DNA of 64,000 nucleotides from the NCBI GenBank assembly GCA_020284085.1, contig JACEVL010000005.1:1471215-1535214 (forward strand), read 5' to 3'. Made by a program: the position numbers and the translations under genes. Source of the stretch: Aporrectodea caliginosa. Lineage: Eukaryota; Annelida; Clitellata; Crassiclitellata; Lumbricidae. Positions 30,135 through 40,560 of this stretch are shown here, piece by piece; within the stretch, counting starts at the first letter, position 1, and each line of letters begins with the position of its first letter. The notes below the pieces were generated by a model that ran no database searches, was not told where the DNA came from, and saw only the letters and a list, made by a program, of their open reading frames with translations.

Positions 30135-31564
30135 GTCATATACCGGTAGTGTCAAATGCTTTCAAATAATCCATTGAGATTACCGCTACATAATTGTTAG
30201 TCTGCAACATTTCGGTTATATGCTGTAGAAGAGCAATGAGAGCTGCCGTTATGGAAGCCATGGGTCTAAAACCAAATTGGTCCCTCAACTCGGTGACGGT
30301 TTCTTCCTCGTTATAAGCAGGATAGATGTACTCTCGAACAACAGCCTTCTCCATTAGTTTGGATAGTATCAGCACCACCGAGATGGGTCTAAAGCCTACT
30401 GGAGAGGATGGGTTCTTCACTTTAGGCTTAGGATTAATTAGTGCTTTTTCCATTGTTTTGGCACAAATGATTGCATGAGTGATTTGTTAAGAAATGTGAC
30501 AATATTGAAGCACAGACCGGGGGCCGTCAGGTGCAGAAACCAAGCTGGCAATCGGTCAATCCTTCAGCGGTGTGATGGAGTTTGTATCGGTATGTGAATC
30601 GATTGTGGGTTTGAAAAGGAGTGATTGAAGAGAGAGACATAGTGTAGTAATTTTGCCTGAGAAGAAAGAACAAAACAACTCAGCTATTGAAACAGATGGA
30701 AGAGGGTTTGGAAGTGGGCTGGAGAAGTTCCAATGAAGGAGTTGGTTTATGGTTTTCCACAGAAGGCGAGGATTAGAGAATCGGGAGTGAATTAATGAGT
30801 CGACATCTGAATCAGCATTGTCGGGAGTGAATTAATGAGTCGACATGTATGAGTAAACCTCCTTTTGGCAGGAGCCAGAAGGTTGTAGCATTTATTTGTT
30901 GCCGATTTTAGGACAGAGAGCAGCTGAGGATCACGGGTTCATTTGCATGCGCTCTCGAGGCACAGATGGAAAATTTGAAAGCCGGGAAATAGGAATTATA
31001 CCGAGGTTGTTAAGAGTGGGAGCCGGATCTGGTAATAATAGGAGAGTGTTTGTCAAGGAGCATGGAGAGAGTGGAAGGGAAGACAGAAGATGATCAAGCG
31101 AGAATGAGCGATTTAGAATGAGGCCTGAAGAGGAGGGATCTTGCATGAAGGCAATGTTTATAGAGATGATGTGGCGGAAAGAATGAGAGATGGGGTCAGG
31201 ACGTGGAGTAGGTAGTATGTTAAGGCATGTGAAAATGGAGGAATACGGAAGGTGTATCAAAAGAGAAAGAGATATCTGGTGATAACTTAGAGAGAGATGA
31301 TGTAATGATGAGGTAAAGTGTGTGGTTGTGACAGTGGGTGGGGAATTTCACATGTTGGACAAGGTTTGTAGATGAGAAGAGCGTGAGAAATTTGGAGGCA
31401 AATGAGTCAGAGGGTTTATCGACAATAGGGTGGTTGCATCTCAAATGGAAAATTTTCAACTTAAGTTGTTTTATTTTTCCAACCTGAGATTCTGTGCCAG
31501 TTGGTTTAAAAGTGATGTAGCCAAAAAAATTATCAGGATCGAACAATATCTGGAACTTGCACAA
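30135..31564 (-). pseudogene. L2/CR1-type LINE, endonuclease end to start of RT, decayed
   Basis: On minus, 31450-31220 gives a block with THCHNHTLYLIITSSLSKLS, the HTLDL.I......DH region at the end of an APE endonuclease; a SFDTPS block follows where the D-H pair would be. After frameshifts come LLHYVSLFNHSFSNP-like words of the linker. From 30453 a clean frame reads PVGFRPISVVLILSKLMEKA, DQFGFRPMASITAALIALLQ and AVISMDYLKAFDT (RT motifs 1, 2 and A). It ends abruptly at about 30135, before the catalytic motif C. An old copy with many stops. Confidence 0.65.
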
Positions 31565-31628
31565 CGTCTTTGAAGTTTTGAATTTTACAAATAATTGTCA
31601 AGTATTTGATTTGCAGTTTTGGACCTAT

Positions 31629-31890
31629 AATAATAATAATAATAATAATAACAGTGACAATTTATATGGCGCCGTAACACAGCCATGCCGTTACAAGGGC
31701 GCCTCACAGTCAACTAACAGCAGGGTAGGCCTTACAGAACAAATAAGTCTTGAGTCCAGATTTGAAGGAGTCAACTGTGTTAGCCGCTCGCAGGGCAGGA
31801 GGAAGGCCATTCCAGCATCTGGGGCCGGCTGCCGAGAAAGCGCGATCGCCAAAACGGGTTTTCATCCGTTTTACACGAAGATCGCTTAGT
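31629..31890 (-). mobile_element. L2-type LINE 3' end with (AAT)n tail
   Basis: The left edge is (AAT)n (31629-31652), then ATTTATATGGCGCCGTAACA, the terminal GGCGCCATATAAAT in reverse. The minus strand encodes RFGDRAFSAAGPRCWNGLPP and SFKSGLKTYLFCKAY, a clear L2/CR1 C-terminus. This subfamily has an AAT tail rather than ATACA or ATAGA. Confidence 0.8.
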
Positions 31891-32349
31891 TTTCAACAGA
31901 AAGACTGGATGATTTTGCTTAGGCACAGCTAAAAAGTAATTTCTACAATGTTGCTGTTCTTGTTGATTGCTTCTCATTTAAATTTATCAGCATTTTAGTG
32001 GAAACAGTATGTTGACAGGTTTGCATGGCATTTATTTACTTTATTTACTTCTTGGTCCAGCGCTTGCTCAGAATGGACATTAATGTCTCTGGTGATGGTG
32101 ACTGAAATAGACACACTTACGAGAGTGGCCAGAAGTGAGGAGAGCTTATCAAAACACTCTGGCATAATTGGCTGTGATCCAGGCTGGCATAGGACGACAA
32201 GCCACCCCGAGGTCATCCAATGCAACAAGTTCTCAAACGATATTTGCCCTTCTGCCTAAAGTTGATCTTAGATAAGAAAACACCAGGCATGGTAACGATA
32301 ACCTTTCCCTGGCACCACTTATCATCAATCAGTCTTGCAGCTTCTAATA
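31891..32349. other. Unassigned intron sequence
   Basis: No ORF over about 77 codons and no repeat recognised. Confidence 0.35.
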
Positions 32350-33155
32350 GGTTTAGTCAGTACCGGCCTTACCATTGTGCGAACCGTGCAACTGCACAGG
32401 GCCCGCAAAATAGGGGCCCGAAAATGTCCGAAAATTAACATGAACAAGACACCCTAATAATAATAGGCATATTATGTAAGCATATTATGGTTTCAATTAA
32501 ATCTTTTCTTTTATCAAAAAATAAAAAAATTAGGGCTGGTACTGATTAAAATAATTTTAATCGATTAATCTCCTAAATTTAATCGACATTAATCGATTAA
32601 ATTTGATTAATGTGGTCTATGTTACATAAGGCGTGAAAACTGTTTAGACTGTATATATACACTGCAAAATCCTTCAATCATTTGACATGCTAAAGTTCAA
32701 ACTGTCAAAGTGAGAAATGTAGTCAGTAGTAACTACCTTCTATCTACAAAACTCTTCAATAATTTTGCCATCTTCGACTTTCCCATCAGCATTTACCTTA
32801 AATGAAATATGATCGCTTAAGTTTCCACTCAAATGTTTCCCATTACTACTGTTCGCCATATTCTTTATTCCGGAAATAGGTAGGTTGGCATCATAAAAAA
32901 AGTTAGAAAATTAATCGAAAATTAATCAAACAAGCCAAAATTAATCGATTAAAATTTTTAACGATTAATCGATTAATTAATCGTTAAAATCCACAGCCCT
33001 AAAAAAATAAAAGTCAAATAGTACAAATTTAATTTTCTGCAACATTTTATGCGACATTTTCGGGCCCCCATTAGTGGGCAGGCCAGAAAATCTCACAGTA
33101 AACCTGTGATATTTTTTGGGTCCCCTATTGTGGGGGCCCTGATCCTTTCTAATCA
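32350..33155. mobile_element. Old TIR element hosting a MITE
   Basis: GGGGCCCGAAAATGTC (32413-32428) and its inverse GACATTTTCGGGCCCC (33053-33068) face each other, with more GGGGCCC-rich sequence outside both (CACAGGGCCCGC; TGGGGGCCCTGATCC). The outer borders are vague; CAGTACCGGCC near 32357 may be the left end. A short non-autonomous element, later entered by the MITE at 32531. Confidence 0.4.
32531..33000. mobile_element. hAT-like MITE with ATTAATCGATTAA-rich ends
   Basis: It starts TAGGGCTG and ends CAGCCCT(A). AAAAAAAT occurs on both sides, a likely 8-bp duplication with a one-base ambiguity at the right. Both ends are arrays of TTAATCGATTAA words (about 100 bp each). No coding capacity. 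Confidence 0.75.
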
Positions 33156-33239
33156 GTGGATGGCATCATCCTAATTTTATTTGTACTCCTTGTACTCCAT
33201 CCAGCAGCCGACTTTTTTGCCCTCGTTATCCAACTAGGG

Positions 33240-34127
33240 TAGGCTGACCAGACGTCCCGGTTTTCCCGGGACAGTCCCGATTTTCTGCTAGCTGTCCCGG
33301 CTGCCGGGAAAGGTAGGCCAAACTCTGAATATGTCCCGGTTTGTCATGTGATCAAATGAAGGATATACTTACTTACTTTATCAACATGTTCTTGATTTTA
33401 CTACTGGCATCTGGCGAGTAAATTCATTTTAATGTCACTTTTATTTATTACCATGCATAATACTACCTCTTCCGGTTCTAAACGTCATATTGTCGTAGTG
33501 ATAATATTCTGATAAAACACATTTTCATAAATAATAATTTGTAATTTAAAATCTAAATACTAAAATTTGAAACTAAATTAGCCTACTGAAATATTAAGAT
33601 TATAAAATGTCAAAACGAAAATGTTCTTTTAACGACGATCTGAAGGCCGAGTTTTCATTCTTGTCCAGCAAGAATTGGATAAATGCGACTGATGGTAGGC
33701 CTAGTAGGCCTACTGTATTCTGCAATATCTGTAAGTCAACTATTTCGGTTGCTCACGGCGGTAGGTCAGACATCAATGCCACTAAGAAACACAAGGTCGC
33801 TCTGAGTGCAAGAGCAAGTTCTTCATCATTACCGAAATATTTTACAGCTAAACAACCAGGTAAATAAGAGAATAATTTAGCTGCTGCAGAGGGTACGACA
33901 AAAAACTTTTAAGAAGCATACATTAAGGTGCCAAATTTGTGAAATTTATAATTTAATTTTAAATTTAAAAGCATGATTTGAATAAAAACTTTCACTCTCT
34001 CTTATAGTCTTATAAGCATAAAATAGATATTTGTGCAAGTTATATTATATTAATTATTGACAACATCACAGATTTATTTTATAACTGAAGTGTCCCGGTT
34101 TTTAGTTTCCAATATCTGGTCAGCCTA
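33240..34127 (+). mobile_element. hAT-like element (CCCGG-rich ends) with 8-bp target duplication
   Basis: The left end is TAGGCTGACCAGACGTCCCG and the right end TATCTGGTCAGCCTA. AACTAGGG flanks it at 33232-33239 and 34128-34135, a perfect 8-bp duplication. The left end holds palindromic CCCGGGAC words; the right has TGTCCCGG in inverse. At 888 bp it is a deletion derivative whose only ORF is a zinc-finger fragment (33607-33867). Confidence 0.9.
33607..33867 (+). CDS. N-terminal zinc-finger fragment of a hAT transposase
   Basis: An ATG at 33607 opens 86 codons: MSKRKCSFNDDLKAEFSFL, then VFCNICKSTISVAHGG, then TKKHKVALSARASSSSLPKY. C-x2-C followed by the H and the TKKH histidine is a BED/THAP-like C2H2 finger found at the N-terminus of hAT transposases, followed by the usual Ser-rich linker. 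The frame stops right behind the linker and the catalytic domain is deleted. If translated it would be a DNA-binding domain alone. The frame is uninterrupted, but this length could persist by chance in a young element. Confidence 0.65.
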   Translation: MSKRKCSFNDDLKAEFSFLSSKNWINATDGRPSRPTVFCNICKSTISVAHGGRSDINATKKHKVALSARASSSSLPKYFTAKQPGK

Positions 34128-34135
34128 AACTAGGG

Positions 34136-35368
34136 ACATCAACCTTTTTAGCCAGGTTATGTCCGAGCTAGCAGACGTGGATTGTCTTGAGACACTGTCT
34201 CAGTCTCGAGACATCTTGAGATTTTTTGATGTCACGGTCTCGGTCTCGAACCCCACCGTCTTGGTCTCAGCCTCAAGGTAATTTCTTGACATTTTGGAAA
34301 CTGTCTCGAAGCGAAAGTCTTGTTCTCTTGTAGAAACGGTCTCGCGCAAAGTGTCTTTAATTCTGAACTTCTGACAGTATCGCTCTATAAAATTGTCCTG
34401 TGCCGAATGGATAACTAAACAAACCTGAACTTAAGAAAAGCTGTGTTTCTGGTATTAACAGATTTTGAAAAGGGCAGTTTTAAGTTTGTACTTTATTGCT
34501 TTATTTCAATTTTCTAATTTCTATCAGTGCAAATATGTTAAAATGTCTGACAAAGAACCTGAAATTTGCGTTCACGCAATTTGAAATCAATGAAAAACAA
34601 AAATAAATGGTCGCTGGGTCTCGAACCCCACTGATTTCAGTGACTTGTCCCTGGTATTGGACTTCAAAAGTTGAGAGAAAAATTGTTTCGGGATTTGGGT
34701 CCAAATATAAGCAAAAGCCAATATAAGCGAAACGCTTGGAACATCATCTAGTTTCTCAAGGTGAATGATGTGACTTATGTTGCTAATACATGGAATTTTG
34801 TTGGTTTAAATTTTAGAATCATTTAGAAGATTTCAGAATGGCTGAAATATTTAATTTCTTTATAGTTTATACAATTCAGGTGATCGGCTGATTTCAGTGA
34901 CTTGTCCCTGGTATTGGACTTCAAAAGTTGAGAGAAAAATTGTTTCGGGATTTGGGTCCAAGGTGCATTTCACTCGTTTTGAACTGTCTTGAACTGTCTC
35001 GGACCTTGTGTCTCGTCTCGGTCTCAGTCTTAGACCCCACTGTCTCGGTCTCGGACCCACTGCCTCGGTCTCGAAGTTTGATGTCTCGTATACAAGTCTG
35101 AGAGCCAGCATGAATTCTGCTGCATATTCTTATCTATGGTGCTAATTGAGAGATAAAGATGTTAGGTTCCAACGTCTTTCAACTTCGCAGTAGGGAAGCC
35201 TGTTTCAGATTATACTAAATAAGCCTTACCTTTATCACAAGTCAATTGTTGCTGCTATTCTTGTATGTCACAAAGAAGCAGTCCTCAGTCCAACTGCCTG
35301 CTGTCCAGCCCTTTGCCACTCACATTAGCCAACTGCTTTCAGGATTCTTGCACAGCCTGTTCACCTTA
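34136..35368. mobile_element. Element with TCTCGGTCTCG-rich ends
   Basis: From about 34180 to 34340 and again from about 34980 to 35110 the sequence consists of GTCTCGGTCTCGA-type words, the two zones looking like opposite termini. Between them a 74-bp segment (34631-34704) is repeated exactly at 34888-34961. No ORF is recognised. Precise ends were not found. This looks like another hAT-type non-autonomous element with low-complexity termini. Confidence 0.4.
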
Positions 35369-35756
35369 CTGTATTACAGTGTGATTCTCGTTAACAATAA
35401 CGGTAACGAAAATGCTTGTTAACGAAAATAAATGATTTCGTTAACGATAACTATAACTGTAACTAAAAACTATCATTAACTATAATTATAACTGTAACAA
35501 AAATAACGTTAAAGAAAATTCATTGTTACTTTTGTTACAAAAGAAATAAAAATAGAAAGTGCAATATATAACATGAAAACGTGTTAATGCGCTACAACTA
35601 ATAGCCTGTGTTCGCCCCGGATTTTGGATTTGTGAATTAACCCAGTAGTAATGGCACATTTTATTAAATTTTGCTATTTTGTAAATGTTTCCATGGCGAT
35701 TGAAACCCAAGTTGACTAGCGCAAATTCACAAAATTAATAGTCATAGTTATCTTGT

Positions 35757-35970
35757 GGGGCGCGGTGGTGTAGGGGTATGTTCAGTGCCTTGCAGCCGGA
35801 GGGTTGCGTGTTCGAATCCACCTCGTAGGACCCTGGGCAAGTCCTTTACTCGCAATTGCTCATGCGCTTCGGTGTGAAACTCCGATTCAGTGTCCGCGCT
35901 GTAGTCAGGAGCGACTCTGAGTAGAAATCTTGAAGGGGCGCTATAACAAGTGCTCATACATACATCATAC
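35757..35970 (+). mobile_element. tRNA-derived SINE with L2-type tail, copy 1
   Basis: The head GGGGCGCGGTGGTGTAGGGG is followed by a B box, GTGTTCGAATCCAC. The presumed anticodon loop TTGCAGC would read GCA, as in tRNA-Cys (inference). The middle part is GGACCCTGGGCAAGTCC. The end is AGGAGCGACTCTGAGTAG ... GAAGGGGCGCTATAAC, the same hairpin as L2 LINE tails, then CATACATACAT. ATCTTGT flanks at 35750-35756 and 35971-35977. The shared tail suggests that L2 machinery moves it, as known for the eel UnaSINE/UnaL2 pair. Confidence 0.85.
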
Positions 35971-36184
35971 ATCTTGTAGTCAAAATGTCTGCAAACATCT
36001 TGAGCGGCTGCAAGCGTGCAGATGCTGTCTGGAGTCATTTCAAGTACGAATCAATCACAAATAAAGGTTCATCAGTGGTGTTGGTGTTAATGAGGGGAAG
36101 TTATGTGGTGCAACGAATGTCCTTGAGACCCCACACAAATCATATTACTGAACGTTGTGGATACACACTCTTATATATATATAT

Positions 36185-36390
36185 GCACCGTGCCTTCGCC
36201 ATCGTGGGTCCTTCTATGTGGAATGACCCCCCCTCAATCCGTCGTAAGATTTTAGTCGGGGTCCCACCTTCATCCCTTCGTTGCTTGAAGACTTTTTTAT
36301 TCCCTTGGGCTGTCACGCTGAGAGCGCCTCTGAATAGCTAGTACTGTAAAGGCGCTTTACAAATTCTCAGATACGATACGATACAATACG
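36185..36390 (+). mobile_element. L2-type LINE 3' end with (ATACG/A)n tail
   Basis: The plus strand encodes HRAFAIVGPSMWNDPPS, then FLFPWAVTLRAPLNS, then the hairpin GAGAGCGCCTCTGAATAGC ... AAAGGCGCTTTACAAATT and an ATACGATACGATACAATA tail. 5'-truncated. Confidence 0.75.
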
Positions 36391-37700
36391 TACAGTTAAG
36401 GAGTATGGCTGCAGTAATTGTTAGGATGTTGTAGTGTATAGGATTAATGATTCACTTAATTAATCAAACCAGCATCAGAACCAGCGATATAAATAATAAT
36501 ATTTAGCTAGAATTCGGGGATAACCTGTGGTGCTGGGTTAATCTGTGATGATGTTGTCGAGAAGTGATTGGTTGAATTAAAATATGGACGGTCGAGAACT
36601 GTCGTCTGCCAAATGAACCGCGGTTTGGCTCCTTCACGCCGGAATACATGAATCAAGTCAGTGTTGTTGTTGACTGCGAAGGCTTCGGTGGTCTAACGAG
36701 ACAGTTAAGCAAACTGATTGTACAGCAAGTTTTGGTAAGTTGTTGTTCGGAAGACGATCAGAAGAAAGTGAAGTAACGTTAGGTGTCTATCGACACACTT
36801 CATTGATTTAATAGTGTTGCGAACGTTGTAAACTTCAGAGGACTATCAAAAGTCACGTTGTTTAACTTGCGATCGAATGGGATTGATAGTTAACGTCAGT
36901 ATCGAATCAACAGTGCGATTATAATTCCAACGTAGAACGTTTTCATTTGCGAGTTATACGAACTCTGCCTTTGGTGTTTGATACATCACACAATCATCAT
37001 CAAGATTTAACAAGAAGATAAGCTGGAGGAAGCGTTAAATTCTACAGGAAGAATCACTTCAAACAGAATGGCCACAACAAGAAGAAACATCGAAAAGAAC
37101 TACTTCGTCAGCCTGAAGAAAGCCAAGTCAGCAGAGAGGGAGTTCGACGACGCTCTACCATAAACATATCCGACGAGCACCGGTTCAAGTGAATATAACA
37201 TTTCATGTCAAAGTTATTTGGGAGGTTAGTCTAGGGCCTTATAAAACATAATTTTAAGTAGTCAATGATGCTGGTTCTAGGTAAGGATTGTAGCCTATGA
37301 ACTAATGAATAACTTATCTTTCTAGAATAGATAAATATAGCATTAATATTATAATATAACTGTATTTAAATCAGACATTTGTTTAACTAATTAATATTCA
37401 AAACTGAAGACTGTTCATTGAATTCTACTATAATGATAGGCCTTACATGCATTGCTACCTTCACAATAGAGTAACGTGAGTAAGATCAAACTCTATGCTC
37501 CCCTATAGAGAGTAAGTGACTCGTTACATGTGGCAGGCTCATACCAGTAAAAAGACGACTAATCTATTCAATCATCGCAAGTATCACCGTCCACCTACAC
37601 TACAAGGAAGTCTGGGCTGCAGAGAGTTACAGAATGAGGTGTTTAGAAGGAAAGTCGGCAAAGACAAGAAAAACTGGTGAAATGTTAGTGTGCAGTAAAA
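36391..37700. other. Unassigned 1.3 kb, possible LTR-like segment
   Basis: TGTTAGGATGTTG (36418) and GACTCGTTACA (ending about 37526) followed by TGTGGCAGGCTCATACC could be a 1.1-kb LTR plus primer-binding site, with a short ATG frame at 37069 (MATTRRNIEKNYFVSLKKAK, then a stop). No second LTR was seen, so this is only a possibility. Confidence 0.25.
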
Positions 37701-38044
37701 TTAACAGACTCAACTGTGCCAATGGCTGTGCTTTTCAATGCGTTTGGTGATTCTTATGGGCTTTACAACGTCTCTCTTTGTTTCTAGGTGTCATTATATA
37801 TAGAAATATATTATATAGAAATATATTTATATGTGCAATGTATTTTCAATCTTCTTCTTTATTGTACCACTCATCACATCAAAGCAAACATAATCTCAGT
37901 CAAGTACAAAAGGAGCCCTACAAAAGCTAACACTTATACAGAGTTAGGCCCCTATTTCTGTGTTACAGTCTTCACGTTTCTGAGTTAACATGAGCAAATA
38001 GTTCAGTTCTTGAAACAATCATTAATCCTAATTATAGTAGCAAG
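37701..38044. other. AT-rich stretch, nothing recognised
   Basis: Contains a short ATATATAGAAATATA microsatellite near 37795; no coding region. Confidence 0.35.
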
Positions 38045-38088
38045 AATAATATAATAATAATAAAAATAATAATATTTTTATGATGATG

Positions 38089-38154
<66 letters not shown>

Positions 38155-38155
38155 G
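38045..38155. repeat. (AAT)n microsatellite, about 110 bp
   Basis: A long, partly interrupted AAT array; the open frames over it are repeat artefacts. Confidence 0.95.
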
Positions 38156-38815
38156 CGTAATAATAACAAACATAGCGATAACAGTAACAGTATTAATAGA
38201 GATACCACCAGCAATAAACATCAGTAAGAAAACTTCAGCACCAAGACTCCTATTAATGTTATCAAAGACCCAGCAATAAGCACTATCATCCCTATACACA
38301 AACAGAGCCGAAAACCAATTTAGAGATATATTTACATGTGCAATGTATTTAGTAAAGTGCTTCAAATAACCATGTGCTGATGCAATATTTCATATTACGA
38401 GACTGAGGAATAATACATTTAAGAGATTAGGTGTTGTTGCAGCATATATAATTATCGTAAGGGTAATTTGTTCTTTATCTTTCAAGGTGAAAAAATTAAT
38501 TCAAAACAGGGTAGCAGATCAATCTGGAATGGTTACCTCTCACTCAGAATTGATGAATTTTTAGCATCAAGATTATGTGCACCCATTCTTCAAAGCCTTT
38601 TGAAGCTCTAAAGCAAATTGTATAACTCTTTGTAATCTGTAGGCAAATTCGCTTAACCTTATTGTAACTAAGTAGTACCTAAATTAAAAATCCAGTAACT
38701 ATAACTTTAAATAATACTAACTATAACTGTAACTAGAACTAAATGAAAAACCATTAACTATAACTATAACTGTGACTAAAATTAAATCTGTAAGGGGAAT
38801 CACACTGCTGTATTG

Positions 38816-39132
38816 AAGTGTGGGTTAGACTTTGAGGGGGTTTTCTACATCTTTTCTACATCTGCACAAATATTGGTTTTCGGCTCTGTTTGTGTATCTC
38901 TCTGTTGCAGCAGCCTTGTCAGATGAAGGCGACAAGCCTGCTATACTGATGCTGGATTCTAAACAAATTTGCAGCATGGTTCTTTATTCTGCATAGACTA
39001 GGCGCGCTGAGCTGAAAGTCCACAAAAAACGATGTAAGTGGCAAGTCATGTTCATTTTTGGAAACAACGTGTTTTAGATTAATGTGACCCTGCTGATTAC
39101 GGAAATAGCTGCTGCCAAGCTGGATTTTGGCC
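38816..39132. other. Unassigned spacer
   Basis: No ORF or repeat recognised between the hAT-like and piggyBac-like elements. Confidence 0.35.
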
Positions 39133-40014
39133 TTAACACTTTGACCGCGGGCCCAATTATAGGCCAGGCGCGGCTAATATAGGCCAAAAACCCAAAAATT
39201 TATAACCATTTTACGTAATGATTTTTGACATCCTTCTGTTTAAAGTCTCAAAATAACTGTTCGTTTTGCGTGTTTTCCTTACTCTCACACTGCGGGGCCA
39301 TAGAAATTATGTTCAGTGTGAACCACTTTGAACCATTTTAGGCATACAACGCACAGTAGGCCTACAGGCACTAAAGGGCAAGTTTAAAAAAAATAACGCG
39401 TTTCCTTGCGCCTTTCCTGCTTGATGCAAACAACACATCTATTGCAAGGTCCTGCTTTGGTAGCAGTTGCTGGGAAAACATCAAGGTAATGCTGTCCACT
39501 GAGTCTGGATAAGTCCGAAGCCTTGTGTTCCTTGAAGGCCACCGATGGGGCGGCTGTCTCTGGCCGATCTTAGCTTCCGAGCAGAGACCGAATAACATTA
39601 GGCTATTTTGTTCCAAACCTCGTGTACACTATCACCAAAAGATTCTTCGTCTAATTCGCATGACATCTTCACAGGCTGCTGTAGGCTATACTGAACCTTT
39701 TCTTTTTCAAATAATTCATATAAATTTGTTATGTTTACCGCAAAAAGCCTACACCAAGATGGCTGACACAACAACAGACGCTTCATATCATATATTCCAT
39801 ATTTTAGTCACTAAACATTGCCAAAAATAATCTTATATGCATTCAGTAGGTAGCAGCACATGTCCACTATTACTTATAAGCGGCAGGAATTATTACTGGG
39901 ACGCTGAACAACCTCTGAACGGCCGATACCTAAGGGACGTGTATACACGTTCCTAGCGTCTGAACAATCCCAATTTGGGACGTGTTAACACGTCCCTAGC
40001 GGCCAACGTGTTAA
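39133..40014 (-). mobile_element. Internally deleted piggyBac element (both ends, N- and C-terminal coding pieces)
   Basis: TTAA at 39133-39136 and 40011-40014 borders CACTTTGACCGCGGGC and, inverted, CACGTTGGCCGC. Near the right end CTAGCG and GGGACGTGTTAACACGTCCC form subterminal palindromes. On minus, MSCELDEESFGDSVHEVWN (about 39668) resembles an acidic transposase N-terminus. Nearer the left end PCNRCVVCIKQERRKETRYF, then after a frameshift LLCVVCLKWFKVVHTEHNF, is the cysteine-rich C-terminal domain of piggyBac transposases. The catalytic DDD region between them is deleted. An 882-bp non-autonomous derivative. Confidence 0.8.
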
Positions 40015-40560
40015 AGGTCATTTCAAGGTCAGAAAAAATGAACTCTAGCAAATATCAGAGACAAATGGCCAGATCTCAGCCAATAATTGTTGCAATCGGC
40101 TAATTCTTTCTTGCTTTTTCTCAACTTGATAAAGGCTACCTGTGGTAAGAAACAAGGCTACTATAATTTAAGACGATCCAAGGTTATGTTAAGGTCAAAA
40201 AGGGCAAATTTTAGAGGAAAATCTGGGGAAATGGCCATAACTCAGTCAAATATTGTTCTATTTGGGTCATTCTTTTACGTTTTTGCTTAGGTCAATAAGG
40301 GCTACATTTGAAAAGACATAGTATTAACATAACCCAAGGTCATTTCAAGGTCAAAAGACCATAACTTAGTCAAACATTGTTCCATTTTAGTGATTCTTTT
40401 ACCTGGTTCCTCAGGCCAATAAAGTTAACCCAAGGTCAAAGGTCAAAATCAAGGCAAATGACCATTACACAGAGTCATCAAAATAGAACAACATTTGGGT
40501 GGGTTATGGCCGTTTTCTATAGATTTTGAACTTTTGACCTTGACAGTCACCCAGTTCTGG
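40015..40560. repeat. AAGGTCA-rich degenerate tandem repeat, copy 2
   Basis: Three to four imperfect units of about 150-190 bp contain, in order, CCAAGGTCATTTCAAGGTCA, ATGGCCATAACTCAGTCAAA, ATTGTTCTATTTGGGTCATT, CTTTTAC and AGGTCAATAA. One unit end is inverted (GACCTTTGAC-like near 40540). AGGTCAAAGGTCA at about 40432 has the form of a DR1 nuclear-receptor element, which may be coincidence in this repeat. Confidence 0.7.

Larger units (their letters stand above)
35377..38807. mobile_element. hAT-like element with AACTATAACTGTAAC-rich ends, heavily inserted
   Basis: The left end CAGTGTGATTCTCGTTAAC and the right end GGGGAATCACACTG share the TIR CAGTGTGATTC. Flanks are CTGTATTA (35369-35376) and CTGTATTG (38808-38815), 7 of 8 bases alike. 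Both inner ends are arrays of TAACTATAACTGTAACTA words (35430-35510 and 38690-38790). The interior contains a SINE (35757-35970), an L2 tail (36185-36390), an unassigned 1.3-kb piece and an (AAT)n tract. No transposase is left. Confidence 0.7.

Noticed and set aside
35757..35830. Functional tRNA-Cys gene
   Set aside because: The head is followed by a SINE body and L2-type tail, has a sister copy at 49310 in the same form, and its stems are degenerate.
38032..38365. Hydrophobic poly-Leu/Tyr minus frames
   Set aside because: Translation of (AAT)n, not membrane proteins.
40432..40446. Genuine hormone response element (AGGTCAAAGGTCA)
   Set aside because: It is part of a degenerate repeat full of AAGGTCA words; sequence alone cannot support function.
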